From: Coriobacteriaceae bacterium
GTDB taxonomy: Bacteria; Actinomycetota; Coriobacteriia; Coriobacteriales; Coriobacteriaceae
Reading direction: 5' to 3'
Assembly: GCA_902364645.1 (NCBI GenBank)
Contig: CABJEP010000006.1
Location: 350 to 64,349, forward strand
DNA length: 64,000 nucleotides
Position 1 is the stretch's first letter. Every line of letters starts with the position of its first letter. Under the pieces are notes generated by a model. The model was not told the DNA's origin. It saw only the letters and a program-made list of their open reading frames with translations, and searched no databases. Shown one piece after another: positions 20,301-28,031 of the stretch. The position numbers and the translations under genes were made by a program.

Positions 20301-22316
20301 ATGGTAAAGATTCGAGAGAAGCAAACCGAGCAGCTCGAGAAGGCTGCCTCCAAGGGGCTCAAGCTCGGTGGCTGGAAGAAGATGACGCTGTCTTCTAAGA
20401 TTGCCGCCGTCGTGCTGGTGCTGGTCGCCCTGACTGCGATTCTGGCGCCCCTTCTTGCCCCCTATAGCCCGGTCGAGATCTTTACGGCTCGCCAGGCTCC
20501 CGGCAACGGATTTATCTTCGGTACCGACGATAAGGGTCGCGATATTCTGTCGCGTATGCTCTACGGTGGTCGTTACTCGCTGATTATCGGCTTTGGCGCC
20601 ACTGCCATGGCTCTGGTCTGCGGCTCGGTCGTGGGCGCCCTTGCAGCGGTTTCGCGCAAGGCCGTCTCCGAGACGATCATGCGTATCTTGGACATCATCA
20701 TGTCCATCCCGGGCATCGCCCTCGCGGCCGTCTTCGTCTCCATCCTGGGCAACTCCGTGCCGTCGATCATCTTCGCCATCGGCTTTATGTACACTCCGCA
20801 GATTGCCCGTATCGTGCGCGCCAACATCGTGTCCGAGTACGGCGAGGACTATGTCCGCGCGGTCATCGTTTCCGGCGCCAAGGCTCCGTGGATTTTAATC
20901 AAGCATGTTCTGCGTAACTGCATCGCCCCGATCATGGTCTTCACCGTTACCCTAGTCGCCGACGCCATCATCTTCGAGGCTTCGCTGACCTTCATCGGCG
21001 CTGGTATCCAGGAGCCCACCGCTACCTGGGGCAACATCCTCGCCGACGCCCGCGGCGGCGTGCTCGCCGGCCGTTGGTGGCAGGCGTTGTTCCCGGGCCT
21101 GGCCATCATGATCACCTGCCTGGCGCTCAACATCCTCTCCGAGGGCATTACCGACGCCATGGCCGCTGCTCCCTCCGCCGCCCTGGATCCGACCGATTCC
21201 TCCAAGCGCCGCGAGGCCGACCTGCTGGTCTCCGACCCCGTTCGCGCCTACAAGGAGCAGGCCCAGTCCCTCTCCGCTCGCCTTGGCGCCCTGCGCGATG
21301 TCGAGCTCAAGCGTGACGATCGCCATGTGCCCGACGAGTCTGTCGAACCGATTCTCTCGGTCCGTGACTTCTGCATTCAGTTTGAGCATCACGGTGATAT
21401 CAACGTCGTCGACCATGTCAACTTTGACGTCCGTCCTGGTCAGACCATGGGCCTGGTGGGCGAGTCCGGTTGCGGTAAGTCCATCACCACGCTGGCCATC
21501 ATGGGCCTGACCGACGACGATGAGCACCTTTCCGGCGAGGTCCTCTGGGAGGGCCGCGACCTGCTCAAGATGAGTAAGAAGGAGTGGTTCGGCCTGCGCG
21601 GTACCGATATCGCTATGGTCTATCAGGACGCCCTGTCCTCGCTCAATCCCTCCATGCTCATCTCTGCCCAGATGAAGCAGCTCACCAAGCGTGGCGGCAC
21701 CCGTAGCGCCGAGGAGCTCCTGGAGCTCGTGGGCCTCGACCCCAAGCGTACGCTCGAGAGCTATCCGCACGAGCTTTCCGGTGGTCAGCGTCAGCGCGTT
21801 CTGATTGCTATGGCCCTTACCCGCGACCCCAAGCTGGTCATCTGCGACGAGCCCACGACCGCCCTGGACGTTACCGTCCAGAAGCAGGTCATCAAGCTGC
21901 TCAACGACCTTCAGGCCAAGCTCGGCTTTGCCATGATCTTCGTCTCGCATGACCTGGCGCTGGTCGCCGAGGTCGCCCATAACATCACGGTGATGTACGC
22001 CGGTCAGGTTATCGAGCAGGCGCCCACCAAGGAGCTGCTCACCAACCCGATCCACGAGTACACCCGCGGTCTTCTGGGTTCCGTCCTGTCCATCGAGAGC
22101 GGTTCGGGCCGCCTGCACCAGGTGCCCGGCGCCGTTCCGAGCCCGCGCGATTTCCCCAAGGGCGATCGCTTCGCGCCCCGCTCGAGCCATCCGCGTATTG
22201 GCCTGGACACCCGTCCGGTCTTCAAGCGCGTGCCCGGCACCGAGCATTTCTATTCCGAGCTCCCCGACGAGGTGCTCAAGGCAAATGGTTTGACCCCTCA
22301 CGCGGAGGTGATGTAG
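20301..22316 (+). CDS. Fused ABC transporter permease-ATPase (SatC-type)
   Basis: One 671-residue polypeptide joins a DppC-like permease to a DppD-like ATPase. Residues about 35-290 carry the membrane spans and EAA loop (EYGEDYVRAVIVSGAKAPW). A charged linker (about 290-345) follows, then the ATP-binding cassette with Walker A GESGCGKS near residue 389, signature LSGGQRQRV near 492 and DEPTTALDV. The C-terminal oligopeptide-transporter extension is retained. No stop or frameshift lies between the halves. Permease-ATPase fusions of this kind are, to my recollection, a feature of SatABCD-like sialic-acid importers, which supports the substrate inferred from the nan genes downstream. The next gene starts directly after the stop. 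Confidence 0.88.
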   Translation: MVKIREKQTEQLEKAASKGLKLGGWKKMTLSSKIAAVVLVLVALTAILAPLLAPYSPVEIFTARQAPGNGFIFGTDDKGRDILSRMLYGGRYSLIIGFGATAMALVCGSVVGALAAVSRKAVSETIMRILDIIMSIPGIALAAVFVSILGNSVPSIIFAIGFMYTPQIARIVRANIVSEYGEDYVRAVIVSGAKAPWILIKHVLRNCIAPIMVFTVTLVADAIIFEASLTFIGAGIQEPTATWGNILADARGGVLAGRWWQALFPGLAIMITCLALNILSEGITDAMAAAPSAALDPTDSSKRREADLLVSDPVRAYKEQAQSLSARLGALRDVELKRDDRHVPDESVEPILSVRDFCIQFEHHGDINVVDHVNFDVRPGQTMGLVGESGCGKSITTLAIMGLTDDDEHLSGEVLWEGRDLLKMSKKEWFGLRGTDIAMVYQDALSSLNPSMLISAQMKQLTKRGGTRSAEELLELVGLDPKRTLESYPHELSGGQRQRVLIAMALTRDPKLVICDEPTTALDVTVQKQVIKLLNDLQAKLGFAMIFVSHDLALVAEVAHNITVMYAGQVIEQAPTKELLTNPIHEYTRGLLGSVLSIESGSGRLHQVPGAVPSPRDFPKGDRFAPRSSHPRIGLDTRPVFKRVPGTEHFYSELPDEVLKANGLTPHAEVM

Positions 22317-23144
22317 ATGAGCGAGACCGCAGTCAACGGCGTCGAGCCGATCATCTTCCTTGATGACGTCCACGTCACCTTTAGGACCCGTACCGGCTCG
22401 ATTCTGCACCCTAACCTGGTTCACGCCGTCCAGGGTGTAACGATTAGGCTCATGCCCGGTCAGACGATCGGCATCGTCGGCGAGTCCGGTTGCGGTAAGT
22501 CCACCACCGCCAACGTCATGTGCGGCCTGCAGGCCCCCACGAGCGGCAAGGTCTACTTTAAGGGCAAGGACGTTACCAAACGTACCGCCGAGGACCGTCG
22601 CCACATGGGTCGCGTCATCTCGGTCGTGTTCCAGAACCCGGCCACGGCACTCAACCCCCGCATGGTCGTTCGCGAGCAACTGCTCGACCCCATGCGCGTC
22701 CACAACCTGGGTACCGAGGCCGAGCAGGAGAAGCGCGTCAAGGAGCTCTTGGAGCTCACCGGTCTGCCCAGCTCCGCCGCCGAGGTTCTTCCCGGCCAGC
22801 TTTCGGGCGGCCAGCGCCAGCGCGTCGCAATTGCCCGTGCCCTGTCGCTGAACCCCGATGCCATCATCGCCGACGAGCCAACCTCGGCTCTGGACGTTTC
22901 GGTCCGCGCGCAGATTCTGAACCTGCTGACCGACCTTAAGAAGGAGCTCGGCCTGGCCATGGTGTTCATCAGCCATGACATCCAGACGGTCCGCTATATC
23001 TCTGACGACATCATCGTTATGAATGGCGGCAAGATCGTCGAGCAGGGCGAGGCCAAGCAGGTCTTCCAGCACCCCCAGGACCCCTACACCAAGATGCTGC
23101 TCGGCGCTGCGCCGTCGCTGCTGCATCCCAAGCTCGGCGAGTAG
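22317..23144 (+). CDS. ABC transporter ATP-binding protein, DppF/SatD type
   Basis: A 275-residue cytoplasmic ATPase that completes the heterodimeric motor with the ATPase half of the fused protein. Walker A GESGCGKST near residue 56, signature LSGGQRQRVAI near 163, Walker B IIADEPTSALD. It is shorter than typical DppF and lacks most of the C-terminal Cys-containing oligopeptide extension. The ATG directly follows the preceding stop (TAG ATG), so translation is probably coupled. Confidence 0.88.
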   Translation: MSETAVNGVEPIIFLDDVHVTFRTRTGSILHPNLVHAVQGVTIRLMPGQTIGIVGESGCGKSTTANVMCGLQAPTSGKVYFKGKDVTKRTAEDRRHMGRVISVVFQNPATALNPRMVVREQLLDPMRVHNLGTEAEQEKRVKELLELTGLPSSAAEVLPGQLSGGQRQRVAIARALSLNPDAIIADEPTSALDVSVRAQILNLLTDLKKELGLAMVFISHDIQTVRYISDDIIVMNGGKIVEQGEAKQVFQHPQDPYTKMLLGAAPSLLHPKLGE

Positions 23145-23160
23145 CCTCGCTTTCCCTCCC

Positions 23161-23188
23161 GTGCGCCCGGTTCCCTTGCCGGGCGCAC
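23161..23188 (+). promoter_or_regulatory. Intercistronic hairpin after the transporter genes
   Basis: GTGCGCCCGG / CCGGGCGCAC form a perfect 10-bp GC stem with an 8-nt loop, followed by CTCCGTTGCG with no T-tract. It separates the transporter genes from the esterase genes, possibly stabilising the upstream mRNA. Confidence 0.6.
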
Positions 23189-23224
23189 CTCCGTTGCGAT
23201 TTCGAAAGGTTGGGTTCACGAGCC

Positions 23225-24202
23225 ATGCCAAGTGCTCAGGAGCTACAACATCAATTTGGTGAATATCGAGGCGCCATGCCCCGTCCATCAGATTTCGATC
23301 TCTTTTGGAAGGATCGCATGGCCGAGGCCGACGCGGTCGGGCTTGACTATGCGATCGAGACGGCATCGGTCACAGATGCCGTGACCTGCCAGCTTTTCGA
23401 CCTCTGGTATACCGGCATGTGTGGCGCTCGCCTGCATGCCAAGTACCTTAAACCCGTCTCGGACGAGCCCGTGCCATTGGTACTTCAGTTCCATGGATAT
23501 CCGGGTGCAAGCCGCAGCTGGTTTGAGCAGGCGTCGTTTGCGGGCATGGGCATGGCACTCATCGCCCTCGACTGCCCCGGTCAAGGAGGTCCCTCCGAGG
23601 ACATTGGTGGATTTGAGGGCACAACGGTCGCGGGCCATATCGTCGCCGGTATCGACGGCGACCCGGCCAACCTCTACTATGTCCGCTTGCACCAAGATAT
23701 TCGCATCCTGTGTCGCATCGTTCGCGAGCTCGAGGGCATCAATCTTGCCCGTGTGTTTGTGAACGGCGCGTCGCAGGGCGGCGGTTTGGGCATTGCGACC
23801 TGTGCACTTAACAGCGAGCTTATCAATCGCGCCGCCATCCTCTATCCCTTCCTGTCGGATTTCCGCCTGGTCTGGGACTTGGATGCCGACGACATTGCCT
23901 ACGAGGGCCTGCGCTATTGGTCTCGCTGGTTTGACGAGGACTCGACTCGTATCGACGAAGCCTATGCCAAGCTGGCGTACTTCGATTCCAAGAACTTTGC
24001 CCCTATGGTCAAATGCCCCGTGCTGTTTGGCACCGGCACAGCCGATACCGTCTGTCCGCCAGCGACGCAGTTTGCGGTCTATAACAACCTGACCTGTGAA
24101 AAGCGTCATGAGTTCTTTGAAGGCTTTGGCCACGAGGAGATTCAGGATTTTGACGATCTGATCATTCCGTTTTTCTGCAAGGGAGGGGAGGCTCATGTCT
24201 AA
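23225..24202 (+). CDS. Acetyl esterase, CE7/AXE1 family
   Basis: A 325-residue alpha/beta hydrolase of the acetyl-xylan esterase/cephalosporin deacetylase (CE7) family. The catalytic triad is visible: nucleophile Ser in GASQGGG (about residue 183), Asp in GTADTVCPP (about 273) and His in GFGHEEI (about 302). The oxyanion-region CPGQGG and HGYPG are also present. Within a sialic-acid locus the plausible role is removing O-acetyl groups from sialic acid before NanA acts, but xylan or other acetylated glycans cannot be excluded. AAAGG lies 15 bases before the ATG; a TTG start 15 bases upstream is less likely. Its end overlaps the next, related gene by 8 bp. Confidence 0.85.
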   Translation: MPSAQELQHQFGEYRGAMPRPSDFDLFWKDRMAEADAVGLDYAIETASVTDAVTCQLFDLWYTGMCGARLHAKYLKPVSDEPVPLVLQFHGYPGASRSWFEQASFAGMGMALIALDCPGQGGPSEDIGGFEGTTVAGHIVAGIDGDPANLYYVRLHQDIRILCRIVRELEGINLARVFVNGASQGGGLGIATCALNSELINRAAILYPFLSDFRLVWDLDADDIAYEGLRYWSRWFDEDSTRIDEAYAKLAYFDSKNFAPMVKCPVLFGTGTADTVCPPATQFAVYNNLTCEKRHEFFEGFGHEEIQDFDDLIIPFFCKGGEAHV

Positions 24203-25046
24203 GTGCGAGAGCAATGTCGGCGAGCTGATTGTCCCCGACCTTGTGGGGATTCCCGGGACGGTTTCGTCAAGGCTCTCTGAATATCGGGACTGGCACGGTG
24301 ATGTTCAGGCAGATGTTTCTGATTTGGAGACATGTGCTATGAATCTTGAGATTCAAGGCCTGGCCATTACGGCGATCGATTTCGCCAATCCGTATGCCCG
24401 CTACTCCGAGGTTTCCTTTGAGCTTGGTGGCGATGTGGTCCACGCACGTTTGATCGAGCCTGCCGGTCGCGCCCGAGCATCCGAGCTTGTGCCGCTATGT
24501 CTGATGTTTCACGACATCGACCGACCCGTGCGGGGATGGCATCACATGACGAGGTTTGCGGCCATGGGATATGCCGTGCTTGCGCCGGACGATGAGGCGA
24601 TTGGACCCAGCGATCTGCGGCAGGGGATTACCTCGCCTGCTTTTGTCAGGCGCGTCCGTTGGGGCTGCGCGTTGGCGGAGGTCGCGCGCAATCTTGATGG
24701 CATGGACCCCGACCGCATCTTTGCATGGGGCGAGGGTCTTGGCGGCGGAGTCGCGCTGGCGGTTTCTGCTCTGGACGAGCGGGGCCTCGCCCGCACGGCG
24801 GTTGCCAATCCGCTTCCTGGCGGCCTCGAGGTGCTGTCGTCTCGGGTGCGCGGATCGGTGCTCATGGGCACATCGCTTATGGATACCGTGAGCGATCCCA
24901 AGGATCAGTTTGCCGTATTCAACGGTCTTGAGTGTGACCGGAGGCATATCATCTATGCAAAATACGCTCACGAGCGCATCAATGCGTTCGAAAACGAAGT
25001 CGTAGACTTTTTTAACCAAACGTTCCACTCGTGTTCTTTGGCCTAG
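24195..25046 (+). CDS. CE7-like esterase paralogue lacking the catalytic serine
   Basis: A 283-residue protein related to the preceding esterase, keeping the same block order. The nucleophile elbow GASQGGG of the neighbour is here GEGLGGG, so the serine is replaced by glycine. The acid residue (SLMDTVSDPKDQFAVFNGL aligned to TADTVCPPATQFAVYNNL) and the final His (YAHERINAFENEV) are retained. The frame is intact and begins within the previous gene's end, so it is maintained rather than decaying. It may be a non-catalytic partner or binding subunit of the active esterase. Family membership is seen by eye from block similarity; the function is unknown. Confidence 0.75.
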   Translation: MSKCESNVGELIVPDLVGIPGTVSSRLSEYRDWHGDVQADVSDLETCAMNLEIQGLAITAIDFANPYARYSEVSFELGGDVVHARLIEPAGRARASELVPLCLMFHDIDRPVRGWHHMTRFAAMGYAVLAPDDEAIGPSDLRQGITSPAFVRRVRWGCALAEVARNLDGMDPDRIFAWGEGLGGGVALAVSALDERGLARTAVANPLPGGLEVLSSRVRGSVLMGTSLMDTVSDPKDQFAVFNGLECDRRHIIYAKYAHERINAFENEVVDFFNQTFHSCSLA

Positions 25047-25114
25047 ACGGCCTGGACACTGCCAACAAGAGTGGGTGGCATAGGGCCGCCCGCCAGACAA
25101 CTAAGGAGATTCTT

Positions 25115-26035
25115 GTGGCAACTCAGAAATTCACCGGCGTTATCCCTCCCGTCGTTGTTCCCGATACCGAAGATCACCAGCTCGATGTTGCCTCCTTTGA
25201 GCGCAGCATCAACCGCATGATCGATGCCGGCGTCGATGGCCTGTTCTTCTTGGGCTCTTCGGGTGAGGTCGTTTTCTCCACCGACGAGCGTCGTCGCCAG
25301 ATCATCGCCGAGGCCGTCCGCATCGTCGACCACCGCGTGCCTGTTCTGGTCGGCATCATCGATACCGAGACCGAGCGCATGATTGAGCACGGCAAGGTCG
25401 CTCAGGAGCTGGGCGCCGATGCCCTCGTCGCCACCTGCCCGTTCTATGCCCTGCAGGGCATGACCGAGGTCGAGGAGCACTTCCGCATCCTGCACGAGGA
25501 GCTTGACCTGCCCATCTTTGCCTATGACATCCCCGTCTGCGTTCACACCAAGCTCCCCTGGAAGCTCCTTGCCAAGCTCGGCGCCGAGGGCGTCCTTGCT
25601 GGCGTCAAGGATTCCTCGGGTGATGACATCTCGTTCCGCTACCTCGTTCAGGAGAACGAGAAGAACGGCCATCCGATGAGCATCCTCACCGGCCACGAGG
25701 TTGTTGTCGACGGCGCTTACCTCGGTGGCGCCGACGGCTCTGTCCCGGGTCTCGCCAACGTTGAGCCCGAGGGCTACGTTCGTCAGTGGAAGGCCGCTCA
25801 GGCTGGTGACTGGGCTACCGTCAAGGCCGAGCAGGATCGCCTCAATGAGATTTCGCACATCTGGGATGTCACCTCGGGCGTCCAGGGCTATGCCGGTGGC
25901 GTCGGCGCCTTCAAGACCGCTATGAACCTCATGGGTATCTTCGACAGCCCGACCATGCCGCGCCCGGTGAAGGCCATGACCGGCGAGAACGTCGAGGCTA
26001 TTAGGAAGGTCCTCCAGGACAACGGCCTCCTGTAA
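25115..26035 (+). CDS. nanA: N-acetylneuraminate lyase (DapA/NanA family)
   Basis: A 306-residue class I aldolase of the dihydrodipicolinate synthase family. It shows the substrate-carboxylate motif GSSGE (about residue 46), the catalytic tyrosine in FAYDIPV (about 140) and the Schiff-base lysine in GVKDSSGD (about 170). In this family, DapA, NanA and KdgA cannot be separated by these motifs. The linked nanK and nanE and the SatABCD-like transporter make neuraminate lyase (sialic acid to ManNAc plus pyruvate) the best call. The GTG start follows AAGGAG at 25103-25108; an upstream in-frame ATG inside the preceding gene lacks a ribosome site. Confidence 0.82.
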   Translation: MATQKFTGVIPPVVVPDTEDHQLDVASFERSINRMIDAGVDGLFFLGSSGEVVFSTDERRRQIIAEAVRIVDHRVPVLVGIIDTETERMIEHGKVAQELGADALVATCPFYALQGMTEVEEHFRILHEELDLPIFAYDIPVCVHTKLPWKLLAKLGAEGVLAGVKDSSGDDISFRYLVQENEKNGHPMSILTGHEVVVDGAYLGGADGSVPGLANVEPEGYVRQWKAAQAGDWATVKAEQDRLNEISHIWDVTSGVQGYAGGVGAFKTAMNLMGIFDSPTMPRPVKAMTGENVEAIRKVLQDNGLL

Positions 26036-26065
26036 AGCTTTCCCAGGCACCCGACCTCGCCGTTC

Positions 26066-26106
26066 AACCGTGTGGCCATGACTATTAGGTCAATGGCCAC
26101 ACGGTT
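26066..26106 (+). promoter_or_regulatory. Long intercistronic hairpin between nanA and nanK
   Basis: AACCGTGTGGCCAT pairs perfectly with ATGGCCACACGGTT (14 bp, 26066-26079 with 26093-26106), with a 13-nt loop that can add a GAC/GTC pair. It is followed by TCTCGGCG, not a T-tract. A TATAGT at 26175-26180 might serve a secondary promoter for nanK-nanE, but I see no good -35. Confidence 0.6.
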
Positions 26107-26207
26107 TCTCGGCGATCTTGGGCACCAGGAAAACCTTTACTGCGCTGTGACGGCTAGCCTGACGGCGCATTTCCTATAGTTGTTTTTTATCTCCGAAGGA
26201 GAGCGAC

Positions 26208-27173
26208 ATGGAGAACAAGTACGTCTGTTCTGTCGATATCGGCGGAACTAAGATCGCGACTGCCATCATGGAGTACCCGGCTGACGGTAGTGTGCCCCAT
26301 CCCGTTTTTGAGGCCGAGGTTCCCACCGAGGCCCAAGAGGGCGGCGAGGCCGTCTTCCAGCGTATCGAGGCGTCCATCAAGGCTGCTCTCGAGGCGAATC
26401 CCGATGTCGAGGTCCTTGGCGTCGGTATCGGTGCCGCCGGCGTCGTCGATCCCAAGACGGGCGCCATCGCGTATGCCAATGAGATCATGCCCGGCTGGTC
26501 CGGCGTTCAGTTGGGGCCGCGTCTGCGCGAGGATCTCGGTCTTCCCGTTGCCGTTGTAGGCGACGTGCAAGCTCATGCTCTGGGCGAGGCCCACTGGGGC
26601 GTCGGCAAGGGCAAGTTCTCCGTCTTGTGTCTTGGCATCGGTACGGGCATCGGCGGCGCATATGTCGAGAACGGCCGCGTGATGCAGGGCTTCCATGGTG
26701 CTGCTGGCCATATGGGCCACATCGAGTGCTCGGCTGCCGCCGGCATTCCCTGCGCCTGCGGGCGTTCCGGCCATCTGGAGTCGGTTGCTTCGGGCACTTC
26801 CATTGGTCGTATGTACGATGAGCGCTTTGGCCGTGTCGACCCCAGCCGTCCTTCGGTCGGTCGCGATGTGAACGACCTGTGCCGTGCAGGCGACGCAAAG
26901 GCGACCGAGGTCATCCATGATGCCGGCTTTGCGTTGGGTGCCAGCTTGGGCTCGCTCGCTAACATCCTGGACCCTGAGGTCATCGTGCTTTCGGGCGGCG
27001 TGATTCACCAAGGTCCCGATTGGCGTTCGCAGACGTGGAAGGATTCGGTGCACGAGGGCTATGCCAGCCAGGCGCTCGATCCGCTTCAGGACACGCCGAT
27101 CCTCATCGGTTCTCTGGAGGGCGATGCTCCGCTCATCGGTGCCGCTGAGCATCTTCTTGCCTCGTTGAAGTAA
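26208..27173 (+). CDS. nanK: ROK-family sugar kinase, probable N-acetylmannosamine kinase
   Basis: A 321-residue ROK kinase with the ATP-binding DIGGTKIA at residues 8-15, GVGIGAAGVVDPKTG, and the catalytic/structural GAAGHMGHIE region. The zinc cluster normally CxCGxxGCxE reads CACGRSGHLE, so the last Cys is His. Position between nanA and nanE implies phosphorylation of ManNAc to ManNAc-6-phosphate, but ROK proteins include glucokinases and regulators, so the substrate is inferred from context. There is no N-terminal DNA-binding domain. GAAGGAGAG precedes the ATG. Confidence 0.82.
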   Translation: MENKYVCSVDIGGTKIATAIMEYPADGSVPHPVFEAEVPTEAQEGGEAVFQRIEASIKAALEANPDVEVLGVGIGAAGVVDPKTGAIAYANEIMPGWSGVQLGPRLREDLGLPVAVVGDVQAHALGEAHWGVGKGKFSVLCLGIGTGIGGAYVENGRVMQGFHGAAGHMGHIECSAAAGIPCACGRSGHLESVASGTSIGRMYDERFGRVDPSRPSVGRDVNDLCRAGDAKATEVIHDAGFALGASLGSLANILDPEVIVLSGGVIHQGPDWRSQTWKDSVHEGYASQALDPLQDTPILIGSLEGDAPLIGAAEHLLASLK

Positions 27174-27189
27174 ACGTATCTGCTGTAGG

Positions 27190-27220
27190 AGCCTCCCGAG
27201 ACAACACGCCTCGGGAGGCT
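27190..27220 (+). promoter_or_regulatory. Intercistronic hairpin between nanK and nanE
   Basis: AGCCTCCCGAG / CTCGGGAGGCT form a perfect 11-bp stem with a 9-nt loop, followed by GTTCTGAG with no T-tract. It is the fourth such hairpin in the nan operon. Confidence 0.6.
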
Positions 27221-27243
27221 GTTCTGAGAAAGGTTGCAGCCTT

Positions 27244-27930
27244 ATGACCGTCGATCCTTTGATTCAATCCCTGAAGGGCAAGCTCGTCGTGAGCGTTCAG
27301 GCGTATATGGGCGAGCCGCTTCGTACGCCCGAGACCATGGCTCAAATGTCTCGCGCTTGCGAGCTTGGCGGCGCCGCCGCCATTCGCTGTCAGGGCCTTG
27401 CCGACATTGCCGCCATTAAGGGTCGCTGTGAGGTTCCTGTTATCGGCCTGTGGAAGGATGGGCGCGAGGGCGTTTACATCACGCCGACGCTGCGTCACGC
27501 TCGCGCCTGCGTTGCCGCGGGTGCCGATATCGTGGCGATCGATGCCACCGATCGTCCGCGTCCCGATGGCAAGACCGTCGAGGACACCTTCCGTCCGCTG
27601 CACGAGGAGGGTGTCCTCCTGATGGCGGATTGTGCCACCATCGAGGACATTCGCCGTGCGGTTGATATGGGCTTCGACCTTGTATCCACCACGCTTTCTC
27701 ATGGTGTCGCCGCCATCGACTGCACCATGGCCGATGGCCCCGATCTTCCGCTTCTGCGTCAGGCGACCGAGGAATTCCCCGGTCTTCCCATCATCTGCGA
27801 GGGCCGTGTGCACACGCCCGAGGAGGCTCGCGCCGCGATCGATGCTGGCGCTTGGGCCGTTGTCGTCGGCACTGCCATCACGCATCCCACGAGTATTACG
27901 AGTTGGTTCAAGGCTGCGCTTGAGGCGTAA
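27244..27930 (+). CDS. nanE: N-acetylmannosamine-6-phosphate 2-epimerase
   Basis: A 228-residue TIM-barrel enzyme converting ManNAc-6-P to GlcNAc-6-P. Family motifs: LKGKLVVSVQA at the start, GGAAAIRCQG near residue 40, the catalytic-lysine segment PVIGLWKDGREGVYITPT, ADIVAIDATDRPRP, VSTTLSHG, CEGRVHTPEEA and VVVGTAITHP. It is the last gene of the nan operon and links it to amino-sugar catabolism; nagA and nagB are not in this window. AAAGG lies upstream of the ATG. Confidence 0.93.
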   Translation: MTVDPLIQSLKGKLVVSVQAYMGEPLRTPETMAQMSRACELGGAAAIRCQGLADIAAIKGRCEVPVIGLWKDGREGVYITPTLRHARACVAAGADIVAIDATDRPRPDGKTVEDTFRPLHEEGVLLMADCATIEDIRRAVDMGFDLVSTTLSHGVAAIDCTMADGPDLPLLRQATEEFPGLPIICEGRVHTPEEARAAIDAGAWAVVVGTAITHPTSITSWFKAALEA

Positions 27931-27981
27931 GACAGGCCTCGTATCCGCTCGGGGCGGTATACTCAATATAGGCAATTGACC

Positions 27982-28017
27982 GCGCGGGATCCGGGTTGCT
28001 GGGTCCCGCGCTTGTTT
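27982..28017 (+). terminator. Terminator of the nan operon
   Basis: GCGCGGGATCC pairs with GGGTCCCGCGC (one G-U) around an 8-nt loop, followed by TTGTTTT. It lies directly before the rapZ ribosome site, so rapZ needs its own promoter (a TATACT sits at 27958-27963) or read-through. Confidence 0.75.
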
Positions 28018-28031
28018 TCGGGAGGCAACAC

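Noticed and set aside
20952..23366. An 804-codon open frame on the minus strand opposite the nan transporter genes
   Set aside because: Antisense shadow of strongly codon-biased genes; no start signal and a composition rich in Gly/Val/Asp/Leu without motifs.
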